Positions 34,101-42,129 of a stretch of DNA of 64,000 nucleotides are shown here, in pieces. The notes under the pieces were generated by a model. That model was not told the origin of the DNA, did no database searches, and saw only the letters and a program-made list of their open reading frames with translations. A program made the position numbers and the translations under genes. The DNA is taken from assembly GCA_963565915.1 (NCBI GenBank), contig OY751491.1, positions 4,712,001-4,776,000 of the forward strand, in the 5' to 3' direction. The stretch comes from Entoloma clypeatum. Lineage: Eukaryota > Basidiomycota > Agaricomycetes > Agaricales > Entolomataceae. Numbering within the stretch: the stretch's first letter is position 1; each line of letters begins with the position of its first letter.

Positions 34101-35185
34101 CCAGTCCTCCACTAAACCCACCAACGGAACCCTCCGCACCTCTAAATTCTGGCTTATTCGGCGGACCTCCAGGAGGATCTCCTCCTCCTTCCGACGGTAG
34201 TTTACATGGAGATTTGGACGACTCCGATTCCAATCCAGATCAGGAACCCAATCTAGCTGAAGCCATTCTGCTCATGACCAAAGAGTTGAAACGTCGAGAT
34301 ACAAAGAAGAAAAAGTCGTATGCCAACGAACCGGATACCTTTGACGGATCCGATCCGCGCAAACTCTCCGCATTCATTTTACAATGCAAACTTTACTTCT
34401 CCGACAACGACAACTTCGACTCAGAACATTCCAAAGTCAACTTTGCCATGTCTTACTTCCGAGGCACAGCACTCGAATTTTTTGAACCCTTCATTCTAGA
34501 TGATGATGAACCCAATTGGCGGGGTTCTTTCCCCGAGTTCGTCCGGCTTCTCCGCTCCGAGTTTGGTACCATTGACCCTCAGGGCGAAGCCGAAGAACAG
34601 TTGGACAACCTACGGATGAAGGAAAATCAAAAGATATTGAAGTACAATGTTGAATTCCAACGTCTTGCTACCAAGACTGACTGGGATGAAAACTCCCTCC
34701 GACACCGCTACTACGTCGGACTTCCGGATCGGATCAAGGACATCCTCTCCCAACAACCCAAGATCAAGTCTTTACCAGACCTACGATCCGCGGCTCATAC
34801 TATTGACGCTCGCTACTGGGAACGTCAACGAGAGAAATCCAGAACCGATAAACCCACTCCCAAGTCCGACAAAAAACAATCCGCTCCGAACCAATCCACT
34901 CCACAAACATCATCAACCAAACCCTCTGCTCCCGCTACCGCTTCCGCTTCCACATCCGCTCCGAAACCCGACCTCTCCAGTAAATTAGGCAAAGACGGCA
35001 AACTGACGTATCAAGAACGCAAACGTCGTTTCGATAATAACCTTTGCTTATTCTGCGGTAGCGTCGGACACGCTGTCAAGGACTGTCCCAAGTCCACCTC
35101 CTCCGCTTCCAAGGCTAAAGGGAAAGCCGCCCAAGTTGGCACTCAAGCCAAGGAAAAAAGTAAGGAGATCGAGTCAAAAAAATAG
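28110..35185 (+). CDS. Gypsy-C gag (interrupted by Copia-B)
   Basis: The ATG at 28110 begins MSQTRNTVRTTRTARAAAER. The frame runs to 28222, is broken by Copia-B and one TSD, and resumes at 34006 in the same frame (NVTI-TPRGATASS). A proline/serine-rich linker (to about 34200) leads to the gag core (EPDTFDGSDPRKLSAFILQC, WRGSFPEFVRLLRSEFG). A CCHC zinc knuckle (CLFCGSVGHAVKDC) precedes a lysine-rich end. The TAG at 35183 follows an A7 run used for frameshifting. Without the insertion the gag would be about 430 residues. In the present state it would be truncated into the copia LTR. Confidence 0.85.
28223..28533 (+). repeat. Copia-B 5' LTR
   Basis: The LTR reads TGTTGAAAC...CTTCAACA, with TATATAAG near 28330. 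It contains a short AGATT array (four units, two in Copia-C), repeated CTCACCAGCC motifs and the end shared with Copia-C. Confidence 0.95.
28534..28548 (+). promoter_or_regulatory. Copia-B primer-binding site (half tRNA-iMet)
   Basis: GGTTATGGGCCCCGG follows the LTR with no gap, identical to Copia-A and Copia-C. Confidence 0.75.
28895..33613 (+). CDS. Copia-B gag-pol polyprotein (1572 aa)
   Basis: A single frame encodes all retrotransposon functions. Residues 1-230 are a copia gag (FDGIDYQSWAEKMKSYLL). A basic linker lacks a CCHC knuckle; only SCTHCKEKE is seen just before the protease. The protease is WILDSGASLHF (W500, D503). The GAG-pre-integrase WHKRLGHPN starts at 638. The integrase triad is D703, D765, E799 (HSDLKQ, VDGGGEF, NGRAERINRTLW). 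After an acidic linker the RT spans about 1100-1360, with YVDD at 1252-1255 (VIYVDDSAFLG). RNase H follows (FTDSDWASDENTRRSTTGFF, SSTEAEYMAL, YGDNNGSV, KRSKHIDVRFHF). All catalytic residues are present. The ATG at 28895 is the first after the leader and is shared with Copia-C. Gag and pol are made from one frame without a frameshift, so the ratio must be set otherwise, which is usual for copia elements. Confidence 0.95.
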   Translation: MSTSRSALDTIAPFDGIDYQSWAEKMKSYLLHQGVWRIVSGDIPRPEIADFTTTVSTPGPTAAAPPVLTTTVDQPGFRKEEKAWIRDDDVALGAIRLKISEAIRRHIKDSTSALGAWKTLKDAYSKISPAVIFGDFKAAATYKLSGRDPVPEIERLGSLFARLADSNFVVPDLMQAMILANAIPDAWSSLSTALFQVYDADDFTWQAVADSVISEYRRKYSVGSTRTSNEQAKKISGTKRKGQDPKWEKQQKPSTSQNDADEQPNSTDHSTASEKKKGKGRWRNQKKSANTADNTSDHAEETVEFVAPAIHFPPPSFTTVTGRGKTISTAQPDSQRMQSLLQRMNPPPSQYTGLPSGKPSVWKKNDHVRKLARGIGARPSGSNLRILDTIIPEEDERPSKQRRVTPPLDQTLRMMDIDHQSERMGPDQFEDGLIELDGSSSSSPESDQLRKANNTSLQTCKILASTSAECMDHIDNDLYKKYTKHFASCTHCKEKERAQWILDSGASLHFTHEFKDFAYYRPLKAKRFVQTAEKGKKLEILGVGAVPVRHTLNGEVKTHLLRPVFYIPDMDTRLLSLGVFLNHGYKVDGMRGEINISKGQNKIQFSPHILGQTIYWLDTEIRYDQIHAISSEITVETWHKRLGHPNDQALNKIPTSTKGVPKTLVREKSQESCTGCLKGKMPNQSYPNSMTRAVKPFDLIHSDLKQISTASYHKYKYFLTFLDDFSSHVWVVLLRKKSGAITALKQFLAMIQNQFAATPKKWRVDGGGEFDEYKDVLADHGILIDVTLPYQHQQNGRAERINRTLWEKSQALRFDACLPPMWWEFCLEHAAFLYNRTPMQRLEWKTPYFRVTNEIPDMSSVRVFGCQAYVYIPKEKRRNSLESRSRLMIYLGSKPGVKGYRFMDPETNTIFMGGKAIFDESKYPRCHIDPLPENHPEMENPEPADEFEDLIPGSNDDDSHNETPHIPVPIEQDQPESDNELPASEPDDEPRVPTPEPEQVPDRPIRERRVRKMPGSIYGEDTPASDLEKLDRRRRLGGQTAWMNDLLMEAISVQVGIVEMSHKDIYPLPNKEDWYAAERKELDMLKRRGVITELVPLPAGRKALRNKWVYNEKSDGRLKARLVAKGFSQVEGIDFDQIFSPVVRYETVRLILALTALEGWFMTLLDVSSAFLYGTLREVIYMRQPEGYIVKGKEHLVYQLFKALYGLKQAALAWWRELDSSMKKLGFVRLHSDAGVFIHKSTNGEIVIAVIYVDDSAFLGTNREYTLEKKKAFMTTWECRDLGHLVPDGEPKEFLSIQIRQRGKKIFIDQVPYLEKILARMGMSESNATHTPLPTGYKPMASEDEPNAELRSKYQSVIGSLLYLMIGTRPDICFAVIKMSQFSANPTKRHLEVARDICRYLKATKNYAIMYDGDSGKGIYAFTDSDWASDENTRRSTTGFFISLASGAITWVSSAQKTIALSSTEAEYMALSDCSRAATWLRSMLAELGMQIGSVPIYGDNNGSVFIASNPVTEKRSKHIDVRFHFVREKVSEGIITVEFIEGVNNPADLLTKNLGKILFSKFIPYFGLIKN
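33690..34000 (+). repeat. Copia-B 3' LTR
   Basis: It is 311 bp, apparently identical to 28223-28533, and followed by the second ACCAT. Confidence 0.95.
35176..35182 (+). promoter_or_regulatory. Gypsy-C -1 frameshift heptamer A AAA AAA
   Basis: In gag phase this is TCA-AAA-AAA-TAG: a canonical X-XXY-YYZ slippery site directly before the gag stop. A -1 slip enters a frame that is open from 35182 through the protease to the pol stop at 38857. Confidence 0.8.
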
Positions 35186-38100
35186 GCAGTGGTCCTCATG
35201 AAGCACGGTCTGAGGACTGCGTTGACTCTCTCCGTGCCTCCGCTCCCATCCGACTTAACGCGTCCGCTCTCTCCGATCCGAACTCTTTACGTATCAATAT
35301 CTCATCTTCTTTTTTCCCCTCAGATTCTGTCCCAGCACTTATTGATTCAGGATCTACTCACTGTTTTATTGACAATAACTTTTCCTCCGCCTATGATCTT
35401 CCGACCTCCGCTATTCCACCCTTAGAACTAAAGCTTTTCGATGGGTCTTCTAACGCGTTTATCACTCAAGTTGTAACAATACCTATATGTTTTCTTTCAG
35501 GTGAATCCTTTGAACAGGATTTTTATGTTACTCCGCTCGACTCCGCTTCTTCCGTGGTTCTTGGATACAACTGGCTCACCCGCCACAATCCTATGATTGA
35601 CTGGGTATTGGGCAGTATCACTTTCCGTCCACAGATGCAAAAAGAGCCGTTTCCGACATCGACGTCGACCTCCTCCCAAGGTAGGACAGCTACGCTTCCT
35701 CCTCCGGAACCTCCGATCGTACCTCCGCAGTCCGCTCCGCAGATTTCACTCATTAACGCAGCCGCATTTATGAGGGCATGCAAATTGCCTGGTACACAAT
35801 CCTTTCGACTTCACCTTTCGACTCCCTCCGTTTCCGCTCACTCCGCATCCGCTTCCGACACCCCCGACTTGACAAACGTACCCGAAGAATACCACGACTA
35901 TGCTGACGTCTTCAGTAAAGGAAAAGCAGACACTCTTCCACCCCACCGTACCTACGACCTCAAAATCGAACTTGAAGAGGGCTCCGCTCCTCCGTTCGGT
36001 CCGATCTACTCCCTTTCACAAACCGAACTCAATGCCCTCCGTGAATTCATTGACGAACACCTCACCATTGGATTCATCCGACCCTCTTCCTCCCCACACG
36101 GTGCTCCCGTCCTTTTCGTTCGTAAAAAGGATGGCTCCCTTCGTCTTTGCGTCGATTTCCGTGGTCTTAACAAAATCTCAAAGAAGGACCGATATCCGCT
36201 TCCGCTCATATCCGACCTTCTCCAGACCGCTGGAAAAGCCAGCGTTTATACGGCTCTCGACCTCCGACACGCCTATCACCTCGTCCGCATAGCGGAAGGA
36301 GATGAATGGAAAACCGCCTTCCGCACGCGCTACGGGTCCTTTGAATGGCTTGTCATGCCATTTGGACTCACCAACTCCCCAGCCGTTTTTCAACGCTTCA
36401 TGAACGACATCTTCCACGACCTGCTTGATAAGTATGTTACCATATATCTCGACGACATCCTCATCTACTCCGACTCTCCCTCCGAGCATCGGAAGCATGT
36501 CCGCGAAGTCCTCCGACGTCTCCGACAACACGGCTTATACGCACGCGCAGACAAATGCGAGTTTTCTACGGATACTGTTGAATACCTTGGCTTTATCCTC
36601 TCTCCGACAGGCCTCCGCATGTCGGATAAGAAAGTCAAAATTATTCAAGATTGGCCTGAACCAAGGAAGGTCAAAGACATTCAGTCTTTCTTAGGTTTTG
36701 CCAATTTTTATCGACGATTCATTCCTTACTACTCCGAAATCACCGTTCCGCTCACTCGACTCACCCGCAAAAACACACAATGGCACTTCTCCGACTCCGC
36801 TCGCGAATCTTTCAAAACTTTGAAGAAAGCCTTTACCACGGCACCTGTTCTTATGCATTGGATTCCCGACAGCCCTATTATCGTCGAAACCGATGCCTCC
36901 GACTACGCTTTGGGTGCGATCCTCTCCATCCGCACCTCCGACGACGAAATCCATCCGGTCGCTTTCCACTCCCGCACCTTTACACCTCCCGAGTTAAACT
37001 ATGACACCCATGACAAAGAACTATTAGCGATCCACGATGCATTCAAGATTTGGCGTCACTACCTTGAAGGCTCCGCTGCTCCGATCGATGTCATAACGGA
37101 CCACAAAAATCTTGAGTACTTTTCTACTACCAAGATTTTATCACGTCGACAAGCTCGTTGGTCCGAATACCTCTGCCAGTTCAATCTCGTCATCCGCTTC
37201 CGCCCTGGCCGTTTAGGTACGAAGCCCGATCTTTTAAGTAGACGATGGGACATCTACCCTAAAGAGGGAAATAGCGACTATTCGTCCATCAACCCAAGCA
37301 ACTTCAAACCCATCTTCACACAAGAACAGCTCACCACTTCACTTCGCGCAACAGAGTTATATACACCCGTCCTCCGTGCCACAATCATCATGGATACAGA
37401 TCAGCTCCGCTCCGACATCCTCTCCGCTCTTCCGACTGATCCCATTTATACCTCTTTCCTCGACAATCCTAATCCACGCTGGATCGTGAATGAAGCAGGT
37501 TATCTACTCCACAATGGACGTATCTATGTTCCCGACTCATCCGACCTCCGTCTCCGCATCCTCCGCAATAAGCACGACCATATCCTCGCTGGACACCCTG
37601 GTCAAAATAAGACTATTAGTCTTATCCAACGAGAATACACTTGGCCTGGAATGCGCGACTTCGTCAAAAAGTATTGCAAGTCATGTACCACTTGTATGCG
37701 CGCCAAACCCCAACGTCATAAACCCTACGGTCTGCTTAAACAACTCCCTATTCCTGAACGTCCCTGGCATTCTATTTCCATGGACTTCATTGAACCCCTT
37801 CCGACATCCGCTGGCTCCGATGCGATTCTGGTCATTGTAGACCGCCTCACTAAACAAGGCATATTCATCCCTACCACCATTAATTGCACATCCGAAGACC
37901 TAGCAAACCTTTTCGTGCTTCACGTCTTTTCCAAGCACGGAGTTCCGCAAAACGTCACATCCGATCGCGGACCTGAATTCATCTCCCGTTTTTTCCGCTC
38001 TCTTGCAAAAGCCCTCGATATGAGACTTCACTTCACTTCTGGATATCACCCTGAAGGCGATGGTCAAACCGAACGCACCAACCAGACACTCGAACAATAC

Positions 38101-38859
38101 CTCCGCATTTTCTGCAACTACCAGCAAGACAACTGGTCCGCTTTGCTTCCGCTTGCGGAGTTCGCTTACAACAACACTCCGAGTGCCACCACAGGTGTAT
38201 CACCATTCTTCGCCAACAAAGGTTATCACCCCGACATTACACTCCATCCGGAACGTGATCTAGCATCCGATAAAGCTCGACAATACATCGTCGACTTAGA
38301 TGAATTACATCAAGAACTAAAGACTGCTGTCGCAGAGGCACAACAACGTTATCAAGGCCCTGCGGACGTCCGACGTTCTCCGCCTCCCCCGCTCCGCGTC
38401 GGACAAGAAGTCTTTGTTAAAGCTAAGTTCTTCCGCACCACACGACCCACCCAAAAGTTATCCGACAAATATGCTGGCCCATTTGAAATCATAGCCCAAC
38501 CCGGCACGCACTCCTTTACACTACGTCTACCCGACACTATGCGTGCTATACACCCCGTCTTCCACATATCCATGCTCGAACCAGCAACTCCTAACGAGAT
38601 TCCAAATCGGATACAATCTCCTCCGCCTCCGCTCGAGATGGACGGAGAAACCGAATACGAAATTGCGGAAATCGTCGACTCAAAGATCGATAAAAGACGA
38701 CGCTGCAAACTCCTTTACCTCGTCCGCTGGTTAGGTTATGAAGACACCAGTGAAGAGTTTTCTTGGTTACCCGCATCCGAGCTTGAACACGCAGCGGATA
38801 CGGTAGCGGACTTCCACTCCGCTCAACCAACTAAGCCAGGCCCCTTATCGCGCTTGTAA
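35182..38859 (+). CDS. Gypsy-C pol polyprotein
   Basis: The frame is open for about 1225 codons by -1 frameshift from gag. The protease is ALIDSGSTHCFID (near 35336). RT carries PVLFVRKKDGSLRLCVDFR, MPFGLTNSPAVFQ and TIYLDDILIYS. RNase H carries VETDASDYALGAIL and THDKELLAI. The integrase zinc finger HX3HX~30CX2C is in HDHILAGHPGQNKT and CKSCTTC, and the integrase core in MDFIEPLP, SDRGPEF and GDGQTERTNQTLEQ. A GPY-like segment (LSDKYAGPFEIIA) precedes a C-terminal chromodomain (AEIVDSKIDKRRRCKLLYLV, RWLGYEDTSEEFSWLP). No internal stop was seen. Codons TCC GCT, CTC CGC and CCG are very frequent, giving a strong TCCGC bias not shared by Gypsy-A or -B. Confidence 0.92.
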   Translation: MGSGPHEARSEDCVDSLRASAPIRLNASALSDPNSLRINISSSFFPSDSVPALIDSGSTHCFIDNNFSSAYDLPTSAIPPLELKLFDGSSNAFITQVVTIPICFLSGESFEQDFYVTPLDSASSVVLGYNWLTRHNPMIDWVLGSITFRPQMQKEPFPTSTSTSSQGRTATLPPPEPPIVPPQSAPQISLINAAAFMRACKLPGTQSFRLHLSTPSVSAHSASASDTPDLTNVPEEYHDYADVFSKGKADTLPPHRTYDLKIELEEGSAPPFGPIYSLSQTELNALREFIDEHLTIGFIRPSSSPHGAPVLFVRKKDGSLRLCVDFRGLNKISKKDRYPLPLISDLLQTAGKASVYTALDLRHAYHLVRIAEGDEWKTAFRTRYGSFEWLVMPFGLTNSPAVFQRFMNDIFHDLLDKYVTIYLDDILIYSDSPSEHRKHVREVLRRLRQHGLYARADKCEFSTDTVEYLGFILSPTGLRMSDKKVKIIQDWPEPRKVKDIQSFLGFANFYRRFIPYYSEITVPLTRLTRKNTQWHFSDSARESFKTLKKAFTTAPVLMHWIPDSPIIVETDASDYALGAILSIRTSDDEIHPVAFHSRTFTPPELNYDTHDKELLAIHDAFKIWRHYLEGSAAPIDVITDHKNLEYFSTTKILSRRQARWSEYLCQFNLVIRFRPGRLGTKPDLLSRRWDIYPKEGNSDYSSINPSNFKPIFTQEQLTTSLRATELYTPVLRATIIMDTDQLRSDILSALPTDPIYTSFLDNPNPRWIVNEAGYLLHNGRIYVPDSSDLRLRILRNKHDHILAGHPGQNKTISLIQREYTWPGMRDFVKKYCKSCTTCMRAKPQRHKPYGLLKQLPIPERPWHSISMDFIEPLPTSAGSDAILVIVDRLTKQGIFIPTTINCTSEDLANLFVLHVFSKHGVPQNVTSDRGPEFISRFFRSLAKALDMRLHFTSGYHPEGDGQTERTNQTLEQYLRIFCNYQQDNWSALLPLAEFAYNNTPSATTGVSPFFANKGYHPDITLHPERDLASDKARQYIVDLDELHQELKTAVAEAQQRYQGPADVRRSPPPPLRVGQEVFVKAKFFRTTRPTQKLSDKYAGPFEIIAQPGTHSFTLRLPDTMRAIHPVFHISMLEPATPNEIPNRIQSPPPPLEMDGETEYEIAEIVDSKIDKRRRCKLLYLVRWLGYEDTSEEFSWLPASELEHAADTVADFHSAQPTKPGPLSRL

Positions 38860-38903
38860 CAAAAAGAAAAGAAAATCTATTAAAATTTTGTACTAACAAA
38901 AAA

Positions 38904-39922
38904 CTACTTTCGCTGTTTTTTGTTAGATACCCCCTCCGTCTCCTCGTTCCACTCCGATCCGGATTCCTCTTCCGCTTCCTCCATCCGCTTCCGCTTCTTC
39001 GTTTCTTCTTCTTTTTCTGCTTCTTCTTCTACCTCCCTTCCCAACTCCTCCAATACCCTATCATACTCCTCCGCATCCTCGTCCTCGTCGGATCCCTCCT
39101 CCGAAGCCTCCGAATCCTCCCTCCACGCGATAACCGTCAAAAGCTCCTTGATCTCCCGCAATTCCTTCAACTCCGCCTTTATCAGCCGCATCTCCCTTAT
39201 CATGCTCCTAAGCCCTCTCACCACCTCCGTGCCTATGACCACCTCCGGCGGACCAAACCCCTCCGGCATGAACTCCGGCTCCTCCGACGCTGCGGCTATC
39301 CGCGATCCCTCCGTGGTCCCCTCTCCCTTGAACGATCCCGCCTTCGCGTTCTTCGTCGCACCACCTGCCACCTTAGCCTTTCCGACCCTCACCGCCTTGG
39401 TCATCCTCCGCTTCACCTCCGACTCCGCTTCCGCTCCCGTTCTGCAGCTTCGTTTTAAACGCTGGCACCGCCAGCACGACGAAGCATTGTCATTCCTAAA
39501 GAACAAGTTAATAACGAAGCGTATAAAGAAATAGAAAAAACTCACTCCGATGGCCAAAAACACAAGTCCCCCGCTTTCAAGCAGGAGGTGCAATCCTCCT
39601 TCCCCTGCTCGTAACTCGCAGGCATATTCTTGAAAACCCCCTGCAGCCGGACCTTCTTCACCTCCGCACTCGCCGCATCCGCATCCGCATCCGCCTCCGC
39701 ATCCGCACCTGCACCCGCGACCGGTTCCTTCGCCTTCGCCTTCTCTGCCTTCCTCTCTGCTCGTCTCCGCTCTTTCGCCGCCCTCTTCGCCTCCGCGCGC
39801 TCTGCATCTTCCTTCGCGCGCTCCTCTGCCTCCTGCAGTTTCCTCTCCAACTCTTCGGTGACCTTCTTCTGGCGCTCCCTTTCAGCACGAAGAGCGGCGA
39901 GGGGTGAGTTTTCAGCGGACAT
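38904..39922 (-). CDS. Antisense Zn2Cys6-like coiled-coil protein carried by Gypsy-C (322 aa)
   Basis: There are two exons on the minus strand, 39922-39546 and 39495-38904, with a 50-nt intron (GTGAGT...TTTAG). Joined length is 969 nt in one frame. The N-terminus is a long charged coiled coil (ERQKKVTEELERKLQEAEER) followed by an Ala/Asp/Glu repeat. The intron falls inside a cysteine cluster: CTSCLKAGDLC on exon 1 and CWRCQRLKRSC on exon 2 give C-X2-C-X6-C-X11-C-X2-C-X6-C. That is the spacing of the fungal Zn2Cys6 binuclear cluster. The C-terminal half has a second helical region (SMIREMRLIKAELKELREIK), an acidic stretch and a basic end (NKKQRK). It lies between pol and the 3' LTR, opposite in sense to the element, and its ATG is 130 bp from the LTR, so an antisense LTR promoter could drive it. 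Function is unknown; DNA binding is an inference. Confidence 0.75.
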
Positions 39923-40053
39923 GACGGATAGGCGTCGGGATAGATGTTGTGGTTGGGTGACAAGAGAGAAAGATCACGCACAAAGCTTTTCAACCAACGG
40001 TCACGTGGATTACCTCATCTGGGCCTCAGGGTTCGGCCCTAAGAGGGAAATAC

Positions 40054-40586
40054 TGTCATAACCATACGATTCACATCCGACTTATCCGACGACTCCGACA
40101 TTTCATCCGCTCCGACATCCGCTCCAACAACATTCTATTTATATTGAATATACTTCTACTACGTAACATCTCAACCATACTTACAAGTAGACATATGTTG
40201 TTCACTTTTCATTTGTTACTCTCCGTACTCCGAATGTTCCGATGGTCAACTCCAATATCTGCACATCACTTATAGTAATGCTGATCATTCTAGTCTACTA
40301 TAAATAGTGTACAAACCTGTCGTAGAACCTCAGTTCAAATATCATACGTTACACCTCATTCGCATCCGTCTCTACTTGCCTTTGAGCATTCCCTCCGTCA
40401 CCTCCGCTCATCCGCTCATCCGCTCATCCGACATCCGCCAATCCGAAATCGAGGACCACATCAAAGAGTGGGGCGCAACGCACAAGTTGAAGCCAGGTCC
40501 TTTCTGCCAACGTTGCACTTACCGCATTCCGCTCCTCCGCTACTCCGCTCCGACTCGTCCGACGTTGAGAAACACGCTACGTGACA
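40054..40586 (+). repeat. Gypsy-C 3' LTR
   Basis: It is 533 bp, with one extra TCCGCTCA unit near 40415 compared with the 5' LTR. The second CACTG follows. Confidence 0.93.
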
Positions 40587-41209
40587 CACTGAAACAGGCC
40601 CAGGATCAGATGAAGAAAACAGTTGACACACGACGAAGCCCGTCTCAGAATTACTGCATCGGAGACAAGGTGTGGCTGGAAGGGACTAACATCAGGACTG
40701 ATCGTCCCTCAAAGAAACTTGACGCCCTCCGACACGGACCGTTAAAAGTCCTAGAGAAGAAAGGAGCTAGCGCATACCGTCTTGATCTTCCCAAAACTTG
40801 GAAGATGATCCACCCTGTGTTCAACGAGACCCTGTTATCACCATATGAAACCCCGAAGTATGCCATTCAGAAAAAGAAGCCAGCCCCTGATCCGATCATC
40901 GTCGAAGGATGAGAAGAATACCATGTCTCCACGATCCTAGACTCTCGGAAATTCCGTGGAAAGATCCAGTACCTTGTCCAATGGGAAGGGTATGGCCCAG
41001 AAGAGAACACGTGGGAACCTCGGACTAATGTTCAGAACGCTCAAGACTTGATCCGAGATTTTCATCGGCAAAATCCATCGCGTCCACGATAAAAGAACAA
41101 ACTTTGAGAACCATTTTCCACATCGACTTCTGTCACATTGAGTTCCCCGCTCCAACTCTTCTCGCCCAACACGCCGTTCTTCTTATACCTTTCAAACATC
41201 ATTTCTGCC

Positions 41210-41578
41210 ATGTCCAACATCACCGCCGCCTCCACCAATGCTTCCGATATCAACCCCACCATCACCACCCTCATCGGCGAAGCGCTCTCCATGCGCGACC
41301 AGATCCATGCACTCGAAACCTCCATCGCCGACATCCTCCACCGGCAGATGCATATCCGCCTTCATACCCTCTCCGATTTACCAACCGCCCCCACCGCTGA
41401 GGAGAAGCTCATCCTCAAAAACTATACCAACACCCTTGCTGTCGAGAATCGACGCCTTTGCCTCGCCGTTCGAGGTTTAGAGTTTGCCATGGCGGTAAAC
41501 GATGAACTGATAAAGGATTGGGGTAACCGAGTTGACCCTGCCTGGGCCGATCCAAATGGCAACGATGGATGGGAGTAG
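41210..41578 (+). CDS. Gypsy-B accessory ORF (122 aa)
   Basis: This frame lies between the pol stop (41090) and the 3' LTR (41616), in the sense direction. It begins MSNITAASTNASDINPTITT and is mainly helical (LIGEALSMRDQIHALETSIA, MAVNDELIKDW), ending NGNDGWE-TGA. No known domain is recognised. A pyrimidine-rich stretch precedes the ATG. The frame could be extended upstream to 41138, but the ATG at 41210 has the better context (GCCATGT). In Gypsy-A the same place holds an unrelated pol C-terminal tail. Confidence 0.55.
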   Translation: MSNITAASTNASDINPTITTLIGEALSMRDQIHALETSIADILHRQMHIRLHTLSDLPTAPTAEEKLILKNYTNTLAVENRRLCLAVRGLEFAMAVNDELIKDWGNRVDPAWADPNGNDGWE

Positions 41579-41615
41579 GTAGTCTGTGAGGACACAGACC
41601 TTGAGGAGGGGAACA

Positions 41616-41985
41616 TGTTACGGACTAACGACTACGGACGTATACGCTTACCTTTTTAATTTTACTCATCGGCCCCCGCTTACACATATCGTATTATACT
41701 TTATTTCCTTTAGTATACTTCGCTCCCGCGCTGACTCGCTTTCCGCAGCTGTCTGACTCATTCCGCAGTCAGCTTACTCATTAGTGCATAGCCTTCCGCA
41801 GTCGCCTTACTCATGCACACTGCCTTCCGCAGTTACTGACTCATTCGCTACCGCTCATAGTCAGTACTATATAAACCTCATGTACCATAGCTACATTCCT
41901 TAGATTTAGCAATCACATTGCTCTTCGCCTTTCCATCTTCCTGCATACTCTGCCCAAACCTTGGAACGGTTTGTTACGCATAACA
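41616..41985 (+). repeat. Gypsy-B 3' LTR
   Basis: It is 370 bp, about 98% identical to 22357-22726 by eye, and followed by CTTAT. Confidence 0.93.
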
Positions 41986-42129
41986 CTTATACGTTTCTGA
42001 CATATAAAGGGTTTTGCCGTGACCGCTATTCCTAAAGGGAATATGTCATAAGGAAACATTTAAATTGTTTTCTTGAATCATATTCATAACACATCACTGA
42101 TTGGGAACCCTCTTTTAGATTCATCTACA

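Larger units (their letters stand above)
27534..40586 (+). mobile_element. Gypsy-C: apparently complete Ty3/gypsy element split only by Copia-B
   Basis: LTRs of 525 bp (27534-28058) and 533 bp (40054-40586) are flanked by TSD CACTG (27529-27533 and 40587-40591). They appear to differ only by one extra copy of the 8-bp unit TCCGCTCA. Net length is about 7.3 kb. It carries gag, pol in -1 frame, an antisense gene before the 3' LTR and a purine tract AAGAGGGAAA. Apart from the Copia-B insertion no lesion was seen. Confidence 0.93.
24363..41092 (+). pseudogene. Gypsy-B pol (split by Gypsy-C at 27534-40591)
   Basis: The left part carries a protease (EVDSGCERTCIHP), RT (PCFFINKKDGSKGLVQDYR, FFGLCNSPGTF, VIYMDDIVVIG), RNase H (VETDASGYAIGAVLS), the integrase zinc finger (HPGQYRTHELLTRTYWW, CDTCQRNK) and the integrase core (IDVVGP, SDRGPQF, DGQAEQSHQETE). 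The right part resumes at 40592 as KQAQDQMKKTVDTRR, with the GPY-type module DKVWLEGTN and LDALRHGPLKVLEK, then a chromodomain ([32 protein letters not shown]). In-frame TGA codons interrupt at 27309 (VFL-stop-NFVN) and 40910 (VEG-stop-EEYHV). The frame ends at TAA 41090. Excising Gypsy-C and one CACTG restores continuity. Confidence 0.88.
22357..41985 (+). mobile_element. Gypsy-B: self-priming chromodomain Ty3/gypsy element
   Basis: Two 370-bp LTRs (22357-22726 and 41616-41985) are flanked by TSD CTTAT (22352-22356 and 41986-41990). Net length without Gypsy-C is about 6.6 kb. Order: LTR, self-primer site, gag, pol in the -1 frame, accessory ORF, polypurine tract GAGGAGGGGAACA, LTR. LTR copies differ at about seven positions. 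Three in-frame TGA codons and one frame change inactivate it. Confidence 0.93.

Noticed and set aside
38920..39534. Plus-strand open frame of 204 codons after Gypsy-C pol
   Set aside because: It is serine-rich and opposite to the spliced minus-strand Zn2Cys6-like gene, which has better splice sites, methionine context and domain content.
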